64,000 bases of DNA, from assembly GCA_015179045.1 (NCBI GenBank), contig WHUZ01000006.1, forward strand, positions 1,798,001-1,862,000, in the 5' to 3' direction. The stretch comes from Kalaharituber pfeilii (lineage: Eukaryota; Ascomycota; Pezizomycetes; Pezizales; Pezizaceae). Every line of letters begins with the position of its first letter. Position 1 is the first letter of the stretch. The position numbers were made by a program, and so were the translations under genes. The notes under the pieces are model-generated. The model saw nothing but the letters and a program-made list of their open reading frames with translations, had not been told where the DNA came from and made no database searches. Shown here piece after piece: positions 1 through 10,904 of the stretch.

Positions 1-204
1 GCTGAAGCAGAATTAGCTAAACGTCGAGCTATTCAAGAGCGCGATAATATTGCTAACAATCATACTCAGGATATTATCGTACTGCACTCACGTAAAAAGG
101 TGGCTGAAGTGCTGGAGCTAGCTGAAGAGATACCAAAGTACGATGATGCAGACAATAACACTCAGGATGTTATTGTTCTATACTCACGCAGGACCTTGGA
201 ATAA
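1..204 (+). CDS. 3' fragment of an unrecognised protein gene
   Basis: Frame 1 is open from the window edge to a TAA at 202-204 (67 residues). The peptide is charged (rich in E, K, R and N) and carries an internal duplication: a segment reading NxTQDIIVLHSRK recurs about 38 residues later as NNTQDVIVLYSRR at the C-terminus. The start lies outside the window. A lysine-rich, repeat-bearing tail would suit the C-terminus of a fungal pogo-like transposase, but there is no catalytic motif here to prove it. Downstream to about 310 there is only AT-rich sequence. Confidence 0.4.
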   Translation, partial: AEAELAKRRAIQERDNIANNHTQDIIVLHSRKKVAEVLELAEEIPKYDDADNNTQDVIVLYSRRTLE

Positions 205-314
205 GTGGATCGATGTAGGCATGGGATGTGGACATGGGTTGTATGTACTAGTAGCTTAGCGGTTGCTTTAGATATATATATAGTTTAGCGTCACTTATCC
301 CGGCTTCTGTCCAG

Positions 315-671
315 TCAGAAAGTGACTGGACAGAGACATTCCGGTGCTTCAGCGATTGCCAGCAATTCAGCGTCATTCACAGTGGCTTTGGTCCCTATGT
401 ATATAGGGGTGGGAGTTGTGGAGTATGTGCCTGCCCCTGCTCTTCCCTCCATTCTGCTGCTGTCTGTGTATATGCTTGTCCATCCCTCGTCCTCTTCTTC
501 CGTGATGTGCCATTCCCATTCCTCCTTCTCGGAGTCGGCTGTGAGAGATGGTATGATAGTTAACGGCTTGGGGTCCCCGGGGTGTAAGGGTCCTCTCAGG
601 ATCGGCAATCATGTCCAACCGGTCATTGCATGTCCCTCCCGACATTGCCGCAGATCTCTCGGACTGCCAGG
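315..671 (-). pseudogene. LINE RNase H domain remnant
   Basis: On the minus strand the peptide contains SIYTDSSRMEGRAGAG and, after a short gap, ATVNDAELLAIAEA. These are the first catalytic-Asp strand and the Glu helix of a LINE-encoded RNase H, closely resembling the family-B copies at 35.3-35.9 kb and 45.9-46.4 kb. The domain is interrupted soon after, and a MITE lies directly upstream (672-962). It is a dead ORF2 fragment. Confidence 0.7.
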
Positions 672-962
672 TAGTGAGCGGCACGAGCTAGCTCGAGCCT
701 GGATCATAATATTGACAAACTAAACTAAACTAAGCTAAATTTTCAACTTTCTCACTACTATCAGCTAAATTGTGCATTTCGAAGTTGTTGGTAGGTCGGA
801 ATGAGCTCCAAGTCTCTAATTATTACTATAGTAGGTATTTACAGTTTATGAAACCTTGCACTGGCTAAGCATTTTAGCGAGCTGTCAAGAAAAACACAAG
901 CATGATCTTGGCTCGTTTGAGCTCGAGCCAGCTCGAGCTGGCTCGGCTCGTGCCGCTCGCTA
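672..962. mobile_element. MITE family 1, copy a (TIR, TA target)
   Basis: The ends are TAGTGAGCGGCACGAGC and its complement GCTCGTGCCGCTCGCTA (one mismatch), with TA at both borders as expected for Tc1/mariner-type insertion. The body is the reverse complement of the copies at 10424-12205 (interrupted) and 22856-23155. It contains subterminal GCTCGAGC-type palindromes and no coding capacity. Confidence 0.85.
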
Positions 963-1168
963 CTGCCAGGGCGCGGTCCATATGCCTTAGCTAGTCATGG
1001 TTTCCAACAGTATGTATTGCATATCTGCCCTTGCTGTATGAAGCCCTCGTCCTCAACAATTGCGAGTATGAGAGGTTCATCTGTAGCTGATTCCGAATTT
1101 CTGTTAGTTCATTTAAAACTGCAAGTTGTACAAGTGATGGTTGGGAGTCTTGGGAAAACAAAATAGTA

Positions 1169-1232
1169 CTATTTTTTTTTTTTTTTTTTTTAATATCAGT
1201 ACTCGCGTGCCGCCCTGTGGGCTATGCCAAGT
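1169..1232 (-). mobile_element. LINE-B micro-insertion (3' tail only)
   Basis: Poly-T is followed by the complement of the family-B 3' terminus (TAATATCAGTACTCGCGTGC, then the hairpin CCGCCCTGTGGGCTATG). AAAATAGTA flanks it on both sides (1160-1168 and 1233-1241) as a target-site duplication. Only about 43 nt of element survive. Confidence 0.8.
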
Positions 1233-1382
1233 AAAATAGTAGTAAATCTAGTAGGATGCATTGTACATATACATGCTAGTCTCGTAAACCAGATCTCCTG
1301 GGACATAAACAGTACTCTATGACTCATACGTACGTGTGTCAATGCTGCGAGGAGAATCTTAGTGCATATCCTCGGGCGAGGA

Positions 1383-1384
<2 letters not shown>

Positions 1385-1417
<33 letters not shown>

Positions 1418-1457
1418 CCACGTGACCCCGCTTGCAGCTGTTCGCCATGGCAGGGCT
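1385..1457 (-). mobile_element. LINE-A micro-insertion (3' tail only)
   Basis: A run of about 33 T precedes CCACGTGACCCCGCTTGCAG and the complement of the LINE-A 3' end (compare 9790-9857). GGGCGAGGACC(TT) flanks both sides (1374-1384 and 1458-1470). About 40 nt of the element plus its poly-A were inserted in reverse orientation. Confidence 0.85.
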
Positions 1458-1570
1458 GGGCGAGGACCTTAGCTATAAAGGCTACTTCACATGCAGAAAG
1501 CAGGTAATGAAGCTCCGGAGAAGAGCAATAGGTATCGGAGATGAAAATGGCTGTACTATTAAGGTACAAT

Positions 1571-2275
1571 GGATGACTTTCACTAGCCCAGATTCCCAGA
1601 TTCCTAGATCCCAGACTCCCAGATTCCTACACCAGCCACTGCCAAGGACGTCGCAGATTTTTCAGAACCCCTTCCAGATTCCCAGATTCCCAGATTCTGG
1701 CAGACCACACCCCCCCCTCTGCCAGACGGTTTTCGCAGATTCCCAGATTCTCAGACCTATCCACTAAACTCGATTCAGCAAAATGCAACCCATACTGCAT
1801 AATGGTCATGATTATGATGAAGATATCTATATCGCAGTCGGCTTAATAATAGCGCTCTATGGCCTGCAATTACAGCGCGAACGGCGAAATCGCTTCTACC
1901 TGACACGCGTGTGTTTACCACTGCCAACATCCTCAGCTTGGAGTTCTCTATATTACAGTCGCAATGTTAAAGGGTTCATTGTACTATGGGAATAAGTCCA
2001 ATTACATTTGATAAAATTTTATCAACTGGATCAGTAGGTAGATAGCGTTCAGCGGGTGGACGGTGTTCAGCGGGGTAGACAGCGAGCGCAGGTGTTGGGA
2101 GAGTAGAGGGTGTTCTGCAGCACTCGTTAGCTTTAGGAATCTGGGAATCTGGGAATTTGGGGGGTTCCTAGTGAAAACGGGGTTTTGCCCAGAATTATCC
2201 TAGACGTGCAAATGTGGCGAAAATCTGAGTCTGGGATTCTAGGAATCTGGGAATCTGGGCTAGTGAAAGTCATCC
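1571..2275. mobile_element. 705-bp TIR element with ~50-bp inverted repeats
   Basis: The left end GGATGACTTTCACTAGCCCA followed by two CAGATTCC units is matched by the inverted right end ending TGGGCTAGTGAAAGTCATCC. The arms pair for about 50 bp with one indel. AAT occurs immediately outside both ends (1568-1570 and 2276-2278), a possible 3-bp target duplication of the PIF/Harbinger type. The interior has further CCCAGATTC direct repeats and no ORF of note. Confidence 0.7.
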
Positions 2276-2559
2276 AATATATAATCTATACTGAGAAATC
2301 TAGCTTAAGTTGCAAACATGTTAGCAAATATGAAAGTATTTCTAGAGATACTGTCTAGATACAGTAGATCTCTCAATATTCTGACTATTATTTGCATAGC
2401 ATTGCACTAAGATAGCGCCATGCAGCGCTATTTTAGTGTCATGCGCTAACCAGCTCCGGGACCGGAGCAAAAGTAAGTTAGACCTCGGAGATGTTTCGTA
2501 CCAGACTCTCTTCCTTTCGCGAATTATTTAAGCGTGCCAAGAGAGTCTGGGCACGAGAA

Positions 2560-2758
2560 CATACTGCAAGTGTTATCCTGTCGTTACTAGTGAATACTTG
2601 ATTATAGTAGGTGGCCATAGGACTACCCTAGTCTCGTAACCAGGGACTACCCGACTCTTCTATGAATTCATCGGTCAGGAAGAAAACTTATGTCAGCTTC
2701 CAAAAGTCAGCGATCTCTTTCATTCTCATTCACTCCTGCGACTGTACATCCCATGCTT
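2560..2758 (+). repeat. Left half of a dispersed repeat split by the LINE
   Basis: GTTATCCTGTCGTTACTAGT and the following sequence resemble 58322-58745, which continues across the place where the LINE sits here. The other half resumes at 9858. No coding capacity is seen. Confidence 0.5.
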
Positions 2759-3181
2759 CACCGACAACAACTTTTTCAGAACGAGCGCTTGGAAGAACTA
2801 CAACTTCCCGGCGCCTCCAGAACGTGAAAGTTATATCAAAGCGAAGCTCAGGACCGCCTGAGAAAGAATACCTCATTTGATTTACAGAATTCAGAAGTTT
2901 AGGACTCGTTTCGTCAAGGTCAAGTTTTCTGAGGTTTTTCAGAGAATTCCCACACAAGTCTCGAGAGGCAGGGACCCGCACCTAGGATCGCGCGATCGCT
3001 TCGGAGATCGGCCGATCGGCTGCAGAACGGGCGACCAAGAACAGTAATAGCGCAAACGAGCAACGAGCAGCGACCTTCCCTTTTCAGTCTTAGCAACAAG
3101 AGCTAGGATTGAAGCGGCGCACAGCCAGAAAAGGCAGGACTAAGCGAAGGTCACGAGAAGTTAAGGAAGTCAGGGAGCAGG

Positions 3182-6066
3182 ATGTCGGTGGAAGAGGAAG
3201 TACCAAAGATGCAGTTCTTGGGACCGGTAGGAGAGGGATGGACAGGGGAGGTATATGTAATGGACAGGAATATAGTGTGGGGGATAGACGCTATCCACAC
3301 ATGGGAAACGAAGGATTGGTGGCTGGCGAGGCTGGGAGAGGGGGAGGATATGATTACGGTGAAAGAAAGAGTAGCGAGGGCATACAGAAAGGGGGGAGAA
3401 TATGATGGGAAGTTGGATATGATCGAAGAGATTAGAAAGGATGCAGTGGAGGCAGCAGCGAGGAGGGAGCAGAGGAGGTGGAGTGGGTGAAGACGGAGGA
3501 GCTCACGGGGATCGCGGAGGTAGCAAGGGTCGTGAAGCTCTGGAGTAAGGATGCGGCGATGTTCCGGAGGTATGTGGAGGGGGAGGATGGAATCGTGGTA
3601 GAAAGGGAGAAAGAAGTTCTAAAGAATGCGACAAGGGAGTGTATCACAGTCAAGAGGGGACCGTTAGTGGTTTTCCAGAAGCAGGAACGGGTTCCTAGGG
3701 TCACGAGGGTGATGATGAGCTGGGGAAGGAGGAGGGAGAGGGGAGGCAGCAGGAGCAGGTCTCCATGCGACAGAAGGGGAGGAAGGAGGGAAGGATTCAG
3801 GGATAGGAACGGGGGGGAATGGGAGATCGGAGATTCACAGCTGGGCGTTAGGCCGGTGGCAGAGGCGCCGGCAGCAGCGCCGGTGCTTGCTAGGGTGGAG
3901 GGACGAAGAGAAGAGAAAGAAAAGGTAGGTGGAGCTGAGAGGGGAAAGGAGGAAGAGGACGATGAGGAGATGGGGGAGAATGAGGAAGAGGAGGAGGACG
4001 AAGAAGGGGTGGGGAGGGAGGAGAAAGAGGTGCTAGCGCTCGTGCATGCGGCACAGGTGCTGGATGGGAGAGTGGACAAGCTGAGGCAAGAAGGGAAGGA
4101 AAGAGAGGCGAAGAGGCTGGGGGCAGCATGGGTATGGGTGACGGCAACTTTGGGGGAAGCTGCCTTTGAGAAAGGGTGGAAGGCGCTGAAGGAGAAGGGG
4201 GGGAAGGGGAGAGGGTGTTGGAATATAGGAGGAGGGCGAAGATGACGGGGAGGGAGATAAAGGAATGGAGAGAGGGGGTGAAAGAGGTTAGGAAGGAGTG
4301 GGAAGAGACTAGGGAGAGTGATATGGAGAAAAGAATGGGGAAGCTGGAGGGAATGGTCCTGGAGATACATGCAGCGATGGGACTGGCATCGGTGAAGGAG
4401 GAAAGGGCGCTGGAGAGGGAGAAGAAGAAGAGGGAGGAAGAGAAAAGGGAGGAGGAGAAGAGGAGAAAAAGAGAAGCAGAGATTCGGGAGATCCGGAAGC
4501 TCCAGGAGGAGACGGAGAAGAGAAAGAAGAGGGAGGAGGAAAGGTGGAGAAAAGCAGAGGAGGAGAGCAAGAAGAGGGTAGCGGAGGAGCGGAGGAAGGC
4601 GGTGGAGAGAGCACAGGTGCTGAATAAGGTGGCAGAGGTGATGGAGATGCCGGCGGGATCACAGGAGGAGGTGGCAGCCCTGGAGGAGAAGGAGAGGAAG
4701 CTGAAGGAGGAGGAGGAGAAGGCGGCAAAGGAGGCGGAGAAGAGGATTGAGGGGGAGAACTGGACAGTGGTAAGGGGAAGAAGCTATGGAAGAGGATGCT
4801 GAGAACGGTACATGCGAAGCCGGTACCGTATGGAACGGAGGGGACAGAAGAGAGGGACGCCCTCCTGAAGAGGTGTGAATCTCTTTGGGAGACATCAGCG
4901 AAGGTGGAGGGGGAGAGGGGGTGGAGGGTAACACAGGTGACGAGGAATCCAGCGGCGTCGAAGTACGAGAGGGTCTGGCTGCTGGTGGATATTCGGGAGG
5001 AGGAGAAAGCAAAGGAGGTAATGGAGAAATTCGGTGCATGGATGAGGCTGATCTTTGGCGAGGATCTCCTAAAGGTGGAGGTTCACAACAAGGATGCGGT
5101 CCCTCTAGTGATGAAGGGGGCGGATTATGAGGATGGGAGGGGAGAGGTGGAGGTGATGAGGAGAAAGCTGAGGGAGGAGAACCCGGATGTCAAGTTTGGG
5201 TCGAGACCACCAGTGCGCTTTGGAGTAGCGCCATCTATGGGTCCGCCGAGGGTGTCGCAGTTAAAGTTCGAGGTGGTGAATGCGGATGAGGCGGTGAAGG
5301 TGTTGAAGAAGGGGTTAGTGTGGAGGGGACAGAGGAGGGTGGTAGAAAGGTACCGACCGGGAGTGCACATGCAGGGGGATGGGCAGGCGAGCTATGCCAA
5401 TATGGCGGCAGCAGGGGCAGGTCAGCAGGGGCAGCAGCAGCAGAGGGTGGACGTGTATCCAGGGGGGCAATCCATCCTACCGAGGGTGGCGGTGGCTTTC
5501 CCGGGAGCAGGTCAGCAGGGGCAGGTGCAGGTGAGAGGAACGCAGGGGAGCAGCCAGGAGAGCCAGGGGACAGGCTGTTACAGGTGCGGAAAGAAGGGGC
5601 ATCTGGCAAGAGAATGCAGATTCCAGAAGGGCCAGATGGCGTGCTATGCATGTGGCATGTGGGGCCACATTGCGAGATTCTGTCCAGAGAGACCGAAACC
5701 GGTGACTCCAAACCAGAGCCAGAAGAGGGAGAGGGTGGAAGAGACACCGATGAAGAAGAAGCAAGAGGAGGGAAGCAAGGCGGTGAAGGTGGTAGAGGGG
5801 GGAAGGGCAAGGAGAAGGAGGTAGGAATGAAGGAGACCGGGGTGAAGCTATCCAGTGTCCTGTCAGAGAACTGGGATGAAGACGCGGCAAGGTTAGGAGG
5901 CTTCTTGAGGGAGAGGAGGGGGGGGGAGAGGATGGAGATAGATGCGAGAAGTGATTTGGAAGGGTCCAGACACCGACCTACCATTGAGTTGGGAGACATA
6001 TTCGGGAGAGCGCCTCGGGATGGGTGGGAGGCTGAGAGTAGTGGGGTACCAAGTGCGTCATGGTGA
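3182..6066 (+). pseudogene. LINE-A ORF1 (gag-like, two zinc knuckles), frameshifted
   Basis: The reading begins with ATG at 3182 (MSVEEEVPKMQFLG) and passes through frames 2, 1, 3, 2 and 1, with shifts near 3480, 4200, 4795 and 5820. Along it lie an N-terminal region, a Glu-rich stretch at 3900-4030, a long charged coiled coil at 4380-4760, an RNA-binding-like region at 4800-5350, a Gln/Ala-rich linker, and two CCHC knuckles at about 5575-5690 (CYRCGKKGHLAREC and CYACGMWGHIARFC). The last frame ends at the TGA of 6064-6066, overlapping the ORF2 ATG in ATGGTGA. The product would bind the element RNA. At least one shift lies in a G-run, so base-calling error cannot be excluded. Confidence 0.8.
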
Positions 6067-9000
6067 AGGTAGGGTACCTGAATGTGGGGGGGAGTAGCCT
6101 GGTAGGGCACGTGTGGAGGGAGAACGTTTTTAAGGAGCGGTGGGAGCTGGGTTTTGAGGGAGAGGTGTGGAAGAGGGAAGAGCAGACGGGGTGGAAAACA
6201 GGGTCACATCCAGGACTCACAAGAGTGGGAGCAGTGGGCCCGGGCACGAGGATCGTGGGCTGGAAAAGGGAAGGGGGAGGGGAGAGAGAAGAGGGGGTGA
6301 CAACGTAGTTTGGGGAAGGGTAGGGAGGTAGTGGTAGGGGGGGTATATGTGGACGGGGGATGGAGGGAGGAGGAGTTTGAGGCGTGGTTAGAGAAGGTGT
6401 TGGAGGTGGAAGGGAAGTGTATACTCCTAGGAGACTGGAATGCACACAGCCCGATGTGGAGCCTCGAGGGGACCGGAGAGAGTGGGAGGGGGAGAAGATT
6501 AAGGGAAAGGATGGAGGGAGCGGGTTTCAGCCTCAAAGGGGAACGAGCGGGGACATGGAGAAGGGAAGTCGAAGGGAGGCTAAGGGAGTCCAGGATAGAT
6601 CTGGTGTGGACGAGGGGCTTGGAGGGGGTAGAGGTGGAGCTGTGGGAGGTAGGCTCGGACCACTCGGCGCTAGTGGTGGATTTCGAGAAGGAGGGAGGGG
6701 GAGAGGGGGCCGAGGAGAGGGTGCGGGTGGACTGGGAGAAGGTGGAGAAGGAAGTGAAAGGTTGGGAGGGGGAGTGGGGAGAGGAGGAGAAGAGGGAGTG
6801 GCTGGAGAGAGTAGGGGACGGAAGTGCATATGAGAAGCTGAAGAGGTGGAAGGGGACGGTGGAGAGAAGGGTGAGGGTAGGGGAAGAAGCAAGAGGTGGT
6901 GGACGGAGGAGATTGAGGAGATGAGAAAGGAGGTCAATAGAATGGCACGGGGAGGAGTAGGGGCCAGGGCAAGATTGACGGACGGGGAAAGGGTAAGGGG
7001 GTGGAAGGCAGCAGTGAAAAGGATGAAGTGGAAGATCCGGGAGGAGAAGAAGAAGTGCTGGAGGGAGTTCGTGGAAGAGGAAGGGTATAGCGACCCGTGG
7101 AGGGTGGTGAGGGTGGCGAAGGACCCTTTCGGAGGAAAGGAGAAGATGGGAAGGTTGAAAGATGAGGAGGGAGGGAGTTGGAGGGGGATGGAGAGAAGGT
7201 GAGGACGCTGGTGGAGAGGAATTTTGCGTGGAGGGAAGAGGGGGAGGCAGAGGCGGGGAGGAGGGGGAGGGGGAAGCGGAGGGGGAGGGGGACGAGAGGG
7301 AGAGGGAGAGAGTGGAAGGAGAAGTGAGGGCTGCGTTGCAGGGCACCAAGAACAATTCGGCACCGGGACCTGACGGAATCGGATACCGATTGATCAAAGC
7401 TGCCCTGAAGACTCCCATCGGAGATGAGTTAGTAAGGGAGATCGCCGACAACTGGATCCGGAACAGGACCCCGGCGGAGTGGAGGGAGATGAGGGTCGTC
7501 ATGATACCGAAGCCAGGCAAGGACATCAAGACGGCGAAAGCGTGGAGGCCAATCAACCTGATCAATTGTATCGGGAAGATCGGGGAGAAAGTCATGGCCA
7601 ACAGGCTGCAGAAAGAAGACCGACTCTTCCACAGGCTCCAGCTGGGAGCACGCAAGGGAGGAATGCGATCCAGGCGATGGCGAGGGCGGTAACAAAGGTG
7701 CAGAGGTGCCTGCACAGGGGGGGGAGAGCAGCGTGGGTGACGGCAGATGTTAAAGGAGGCTTTAACATCGTGAGGAAGGAGGTGGTCCTGGGAAGGATTG
7801 AGGAGAGGGGGAGCGAGGGGGTGAGAAAGAAGCGGAGGTGGCTGGAGGAGTTTATGGGAGGCAGGGAGTTCGGAGTGTGGTGGGACGGCGAGGAGAAAGG
7901 GAGGGGCAGGTCGAACGTGGGGGTTCCGCAAGGGTCACCACTGTCGCCGGTCATCTTCCTCATCTTCATGGCACCCACCATTGAGAAGATGGAGAGAAGG
8001 CTGAGGGGGGTGGCGATGGGGGCGGAGGTAGAAGTGCCATCGTACGTCGACGACCTGGCAGCAACGATCCTGGACTGGCACGGGTACTGGGATATGGGGC
8101 GGCTCAGGGAGAAAGTGAAGGTGGCAATGGCGGAGGTGGCGGAAGAAGATCAGATCCCGCTGGAGGAGTCGAAGTGGGAGATGATAACTTTCGGAGTGGG
8201 GAAAAGGTGGAAGAAGGAGGGGGAGATGCTGAAGTGGCTGGGAGTCATTTTCGACGAGAAGCTGACCTTCAGTACGCATTGGCGAAATAGGTTGAGTAGG
8301 GCGAGGAGGCTGGCAGGGGCACTCTCAGGACTGGGAAACCGGGACTGGGGGATGTCACCACGGAGCTGGCGGCAGGCGTACACAGGGATGGTGAGGGCGG
8401 TGGCGATGTGGGGAGTGAGATCGGGTGGAGGGGCCAGAAGGAGTGGAGGAAGGAGATGGAGCGATTACAGCTGCAAGTTTTGAAGAGAGCAGCTGGAGGG
8501 GGGAGAGGTGCCGGGGTGGAAGGGGTGAATGCGGTTTGCGGAGTGGAAGACGTGGAGACGGTCCTGGATGGCGCGCAAGCGAGAGCGATCGTCCGGGAGG
8601 TGGAGGCGCCGTCAGAGCTGGCGGAGCTTTGCACGGGCGACTTCGGAGGGAGTGAGGAGAGAGAGGAGGAGGCGAGAAACTGGAGAGACTGGGGGCTGCA
8701 GTGGGCGGCGGTCGAGAATGATGGGTATGAAGCAGTGCTGGACCGCTGGCAAGGTCAGTGGGCGAGGTTCTCGGAGGAGGGGGAGGAGATCTCGTGGGGA
8801 GGGGGTGTGAGAAGGTGGAGGTGGAGACCGCGGTGAGGCTGGGAAGAAAGAAGGGGGGAAGGGAGGAGTGGGAGACCTCGGTTGAGGAAGCCGGAAGAGG
8901 GAGGGCGGTCCTGTTCTCGGATGGTAGCAAGGTCGAGGACAGCAAGGTGGGGGCGGGGGTGTGGGGGAGATCAGCGGTGGTGGCGGAGGTAGTAGGGAGA

Positions 9001-9669
9001 ACGGCGACGGTTTTTGACGGGGAGGTGAGGGGGGTGAGAAGGGCGCTGGAGAGTGTACCGGAGGAGGTACCGGTCCTGGTTTGCTTAGATTCTGAAGCTG
9101 CTGTCATGGCGATTCAGAAGGCAGGCAAGGAGGGAAAGGGAAAGACCGAGGATGTGAGAAGGGTGGTGAACGCGGTAGCGAGGAGGAAGAAGAAGGGAGG
9201 AGATGCGAAATTGATGTGGGTCAAGGCTCACATCGGAATCGCAGGAAATGAGAAGGCGGATGAGTGGGCGAAGAAGGGGACGGTGATGCAGGGGAAGGAG
9301 GTGGCCACCGGAAGTGGGGTGCGCCAGAGGGTGAAGGCGTGGAGGAAGGAGAAGAGAGAAGTGGAGGGCTTTGGAGGAGGAAAGGTCATGGAGTGGAATA
9401 GGATGGCAGTATCCAATTTCACTGCCTTGCGCCTGGAGAGAGGGAGGTGTGCAGTGTGGTTGAAGAGGATAGGGGCGGCTGAGTCGGATAAGTGCAGGTG
9501 CGGGGAGGTGCAAACCGGGGAGCATCTCGCTTTCCGATGCAGAAACCAGAAGACCCGTCCAGAAGGCTTTGAGAGGTGGGGCGACATGGAAAAGAATTGG
9601 AAGAGAAAGGCGGAGAATGGGGAGGAGTATGACGTTTTGGAGAATTTCTTCGCTGGGGTCAAGTTCTAG
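6060..9669 (+). pseudogene. LINE-A ORF2: endonuclease, reverse transcriptase, RNase H (frameshifted)
   Basis: ATG at 6060 overlaps the ORF1 stop. The endonuclease (6060-6700) shows GDWNAHSPMW, SRIDLVW and GSDHSALVVDF, the conserved Asn, Asp and His motifs of AP-like nucleases. The reverse transcriptase (about 7330-8400) shows NNSAPGPDGIGYRLIK, AWRPINLIN, GVPQGSPLSPVIF and the catalytic SYVDD near 8042. RNase H (8900-9290) shows LFSDGSK, LVCLDSEAAVMA and WVKAHIGIAGNEKADEWAKK. A C-terminal CRCGEVQTGEHLAFRC motif follows. Shifts near 6308, 6900, 7180, 7670, 8410 and 8820 break the frame. Product role: target nicking and first-strand synthesis during retrotransposition. Confidence 0.9.
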
Positions 9670-9831
9670 AAGGTAGGAGAATGCGGGGTCAGGTTCTAGA
9701 AGCTAGGAGAGCGGGGGCGACGGCGCGTGGGGGCCATGTACGTAGAGAGTTAGTTTAGCCTGTCTCCGGGCTATGAGGGCTTGCCCAGGGACCCTGCCAT
9801 GGCCAAGTGCTACAAGCGGGGTTATGTGATT

Positions 9832-9857
<26 letters not shown>

Positions 9858-9862
<5 letters not shown>

Positions 9863-10420
9863 CCCATGCTTATCCAAACCTCTCTCCAGCGGCTGCAACA
9901 GCATCTCGATCTCCTTCGCCGTAATTTTAAACAATAGAAAGCAGGAATGAAAAAATTTGCTCTGGTTCCAACTACCAATTGATCTTCGAACTCGCTAGAG
10001 ATCTTACCCAAAATGATCATGCTGGAGCAAGATCATTACAGTCCATGTTATTTACTTTAAAGATGCTGGGCAACCCCTTTCCCCAGCTCGGAATCGAAGG
10101 CATATGTCAGTTCAAAAAGCTAATAACTCCATCTCCTCTTGAACCCACCCTCCACCACCACCTCCTATCAATCGCACCCCCCTCCAGCATGCAGCAGCAT
10201 CTCGCACCCCTCCACGCAACCCCTTTCGAAAAAGGCAGCCCCTTCACTTTAGCAGCTGCCCCTTTAACTGCACCGCCGATGCCTCCTAATGCCCCTCTAG
10301 CGGCTTCTCCACCCCGCCCATTCTATCACCCGTCCTACTACCTCTCCGCACCGCCCCTTCAGCTCCAGCAGCCGGTCCGGCAGCCTCCTTCAAGAGCTCT
10401 TCGGATAATGCAAATTACCG
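9858..10420 (+). repeat. Right half of the dispersed repeat split by the LINE
   Basis: After the right duplication the sequence again resembles 58490-58745: runs such as CCAACT(ACC)AATTGATC, GCTGGAGC and TTACAGTCCAT are shared. The downstream C-rich part (10130-10420) reads as proline-rich in one frame but starts at a non-ATG codon and runs into the MITE, so no gene is called. Confidence 0.5.
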
Positions 10421-10904
10421 TTTTAGTGAGCGGCACGAGCCGAGCCAGCTCGAGCTCAAACGAGCCAAGATCATGCTTGTGTTTTTCTTGACAGCTCGCT
10501 AAAATGCTTAGCCAGTGCAAGGTTTCATAAACTGTAAATACCTACTATAGTAATAATCAATGAATCCAACAGGCCAGGCCATTCAGGCCGGTTCAGGCCA
10601 TTCAGGCCAGTCCAGGCCGACCAGGCCATTTACGTAAATTCAAGCGATTTTGGAATTTAACCCAGGTGAATTAGATTTTAATAGTCCTGGATATTTCCAC
10701 TATCAGTAATTGACAGTTGCGCATCAGGTATCATCATCGAAGAATTGAATCCAGTCTGTTGTATTATCTGGAAGGTCCATCATTTCTAAAATATTTCTTA
10801 GTATATTTACTTGAATACGAAGTGTGATACATACTTGACAAAAGTCGCAGACCGTTGCTGTTTAAAATTCTAGACATACGCGAGATTCTACTCATTTAAA
10901 TACT

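Larger units (their letters stand above)
2759..9857 (+). mobile_element. Near full-length Tad-like LINE (family A)
   Basis: A 7.1-kb non-LTR retrotransposon flanked by the 14-bp duplication TACATCCCATGCTT at 2745-2758 and 9858-9871, so it is complete rather than 5'-truncated. Order: about 420-bp leader, ORF1 (gag-like, two CCHC knuckles), ORF2 (AP endonuclease, reverse transcriptase, RNase H, C-terminal Cys/His motif), a 3' UTR ending GGGGTTATGTGATT, then about 24 A. The coding strand is very purine- and G-rich. The ORFs are split by several frameshifts, so the copy should be inactive despite its intact duplication. Domain content and RNase H fit the fungal Tad clade. Confidence 0.93.

Noticed and set aside
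3432..4570. Long Ser/Pro/Phe-rich minus-strand frames
   Set aside because: Antisense of the Glu/Arg-rich LINE ORF1.
6204..7931. 575-codon Pro/Ser/Leu-rich frame on the minus strand
   Set aside because: Antisense of the purine-rich LINE ORF2, low complexity, no domain.
9979..10491. 170-codon proline-rich plus-strand frame
   Set aside because: Starts at a non-ATG codon, has no homologous frame in the paralog at 58.5 kb and runs into a MITE.
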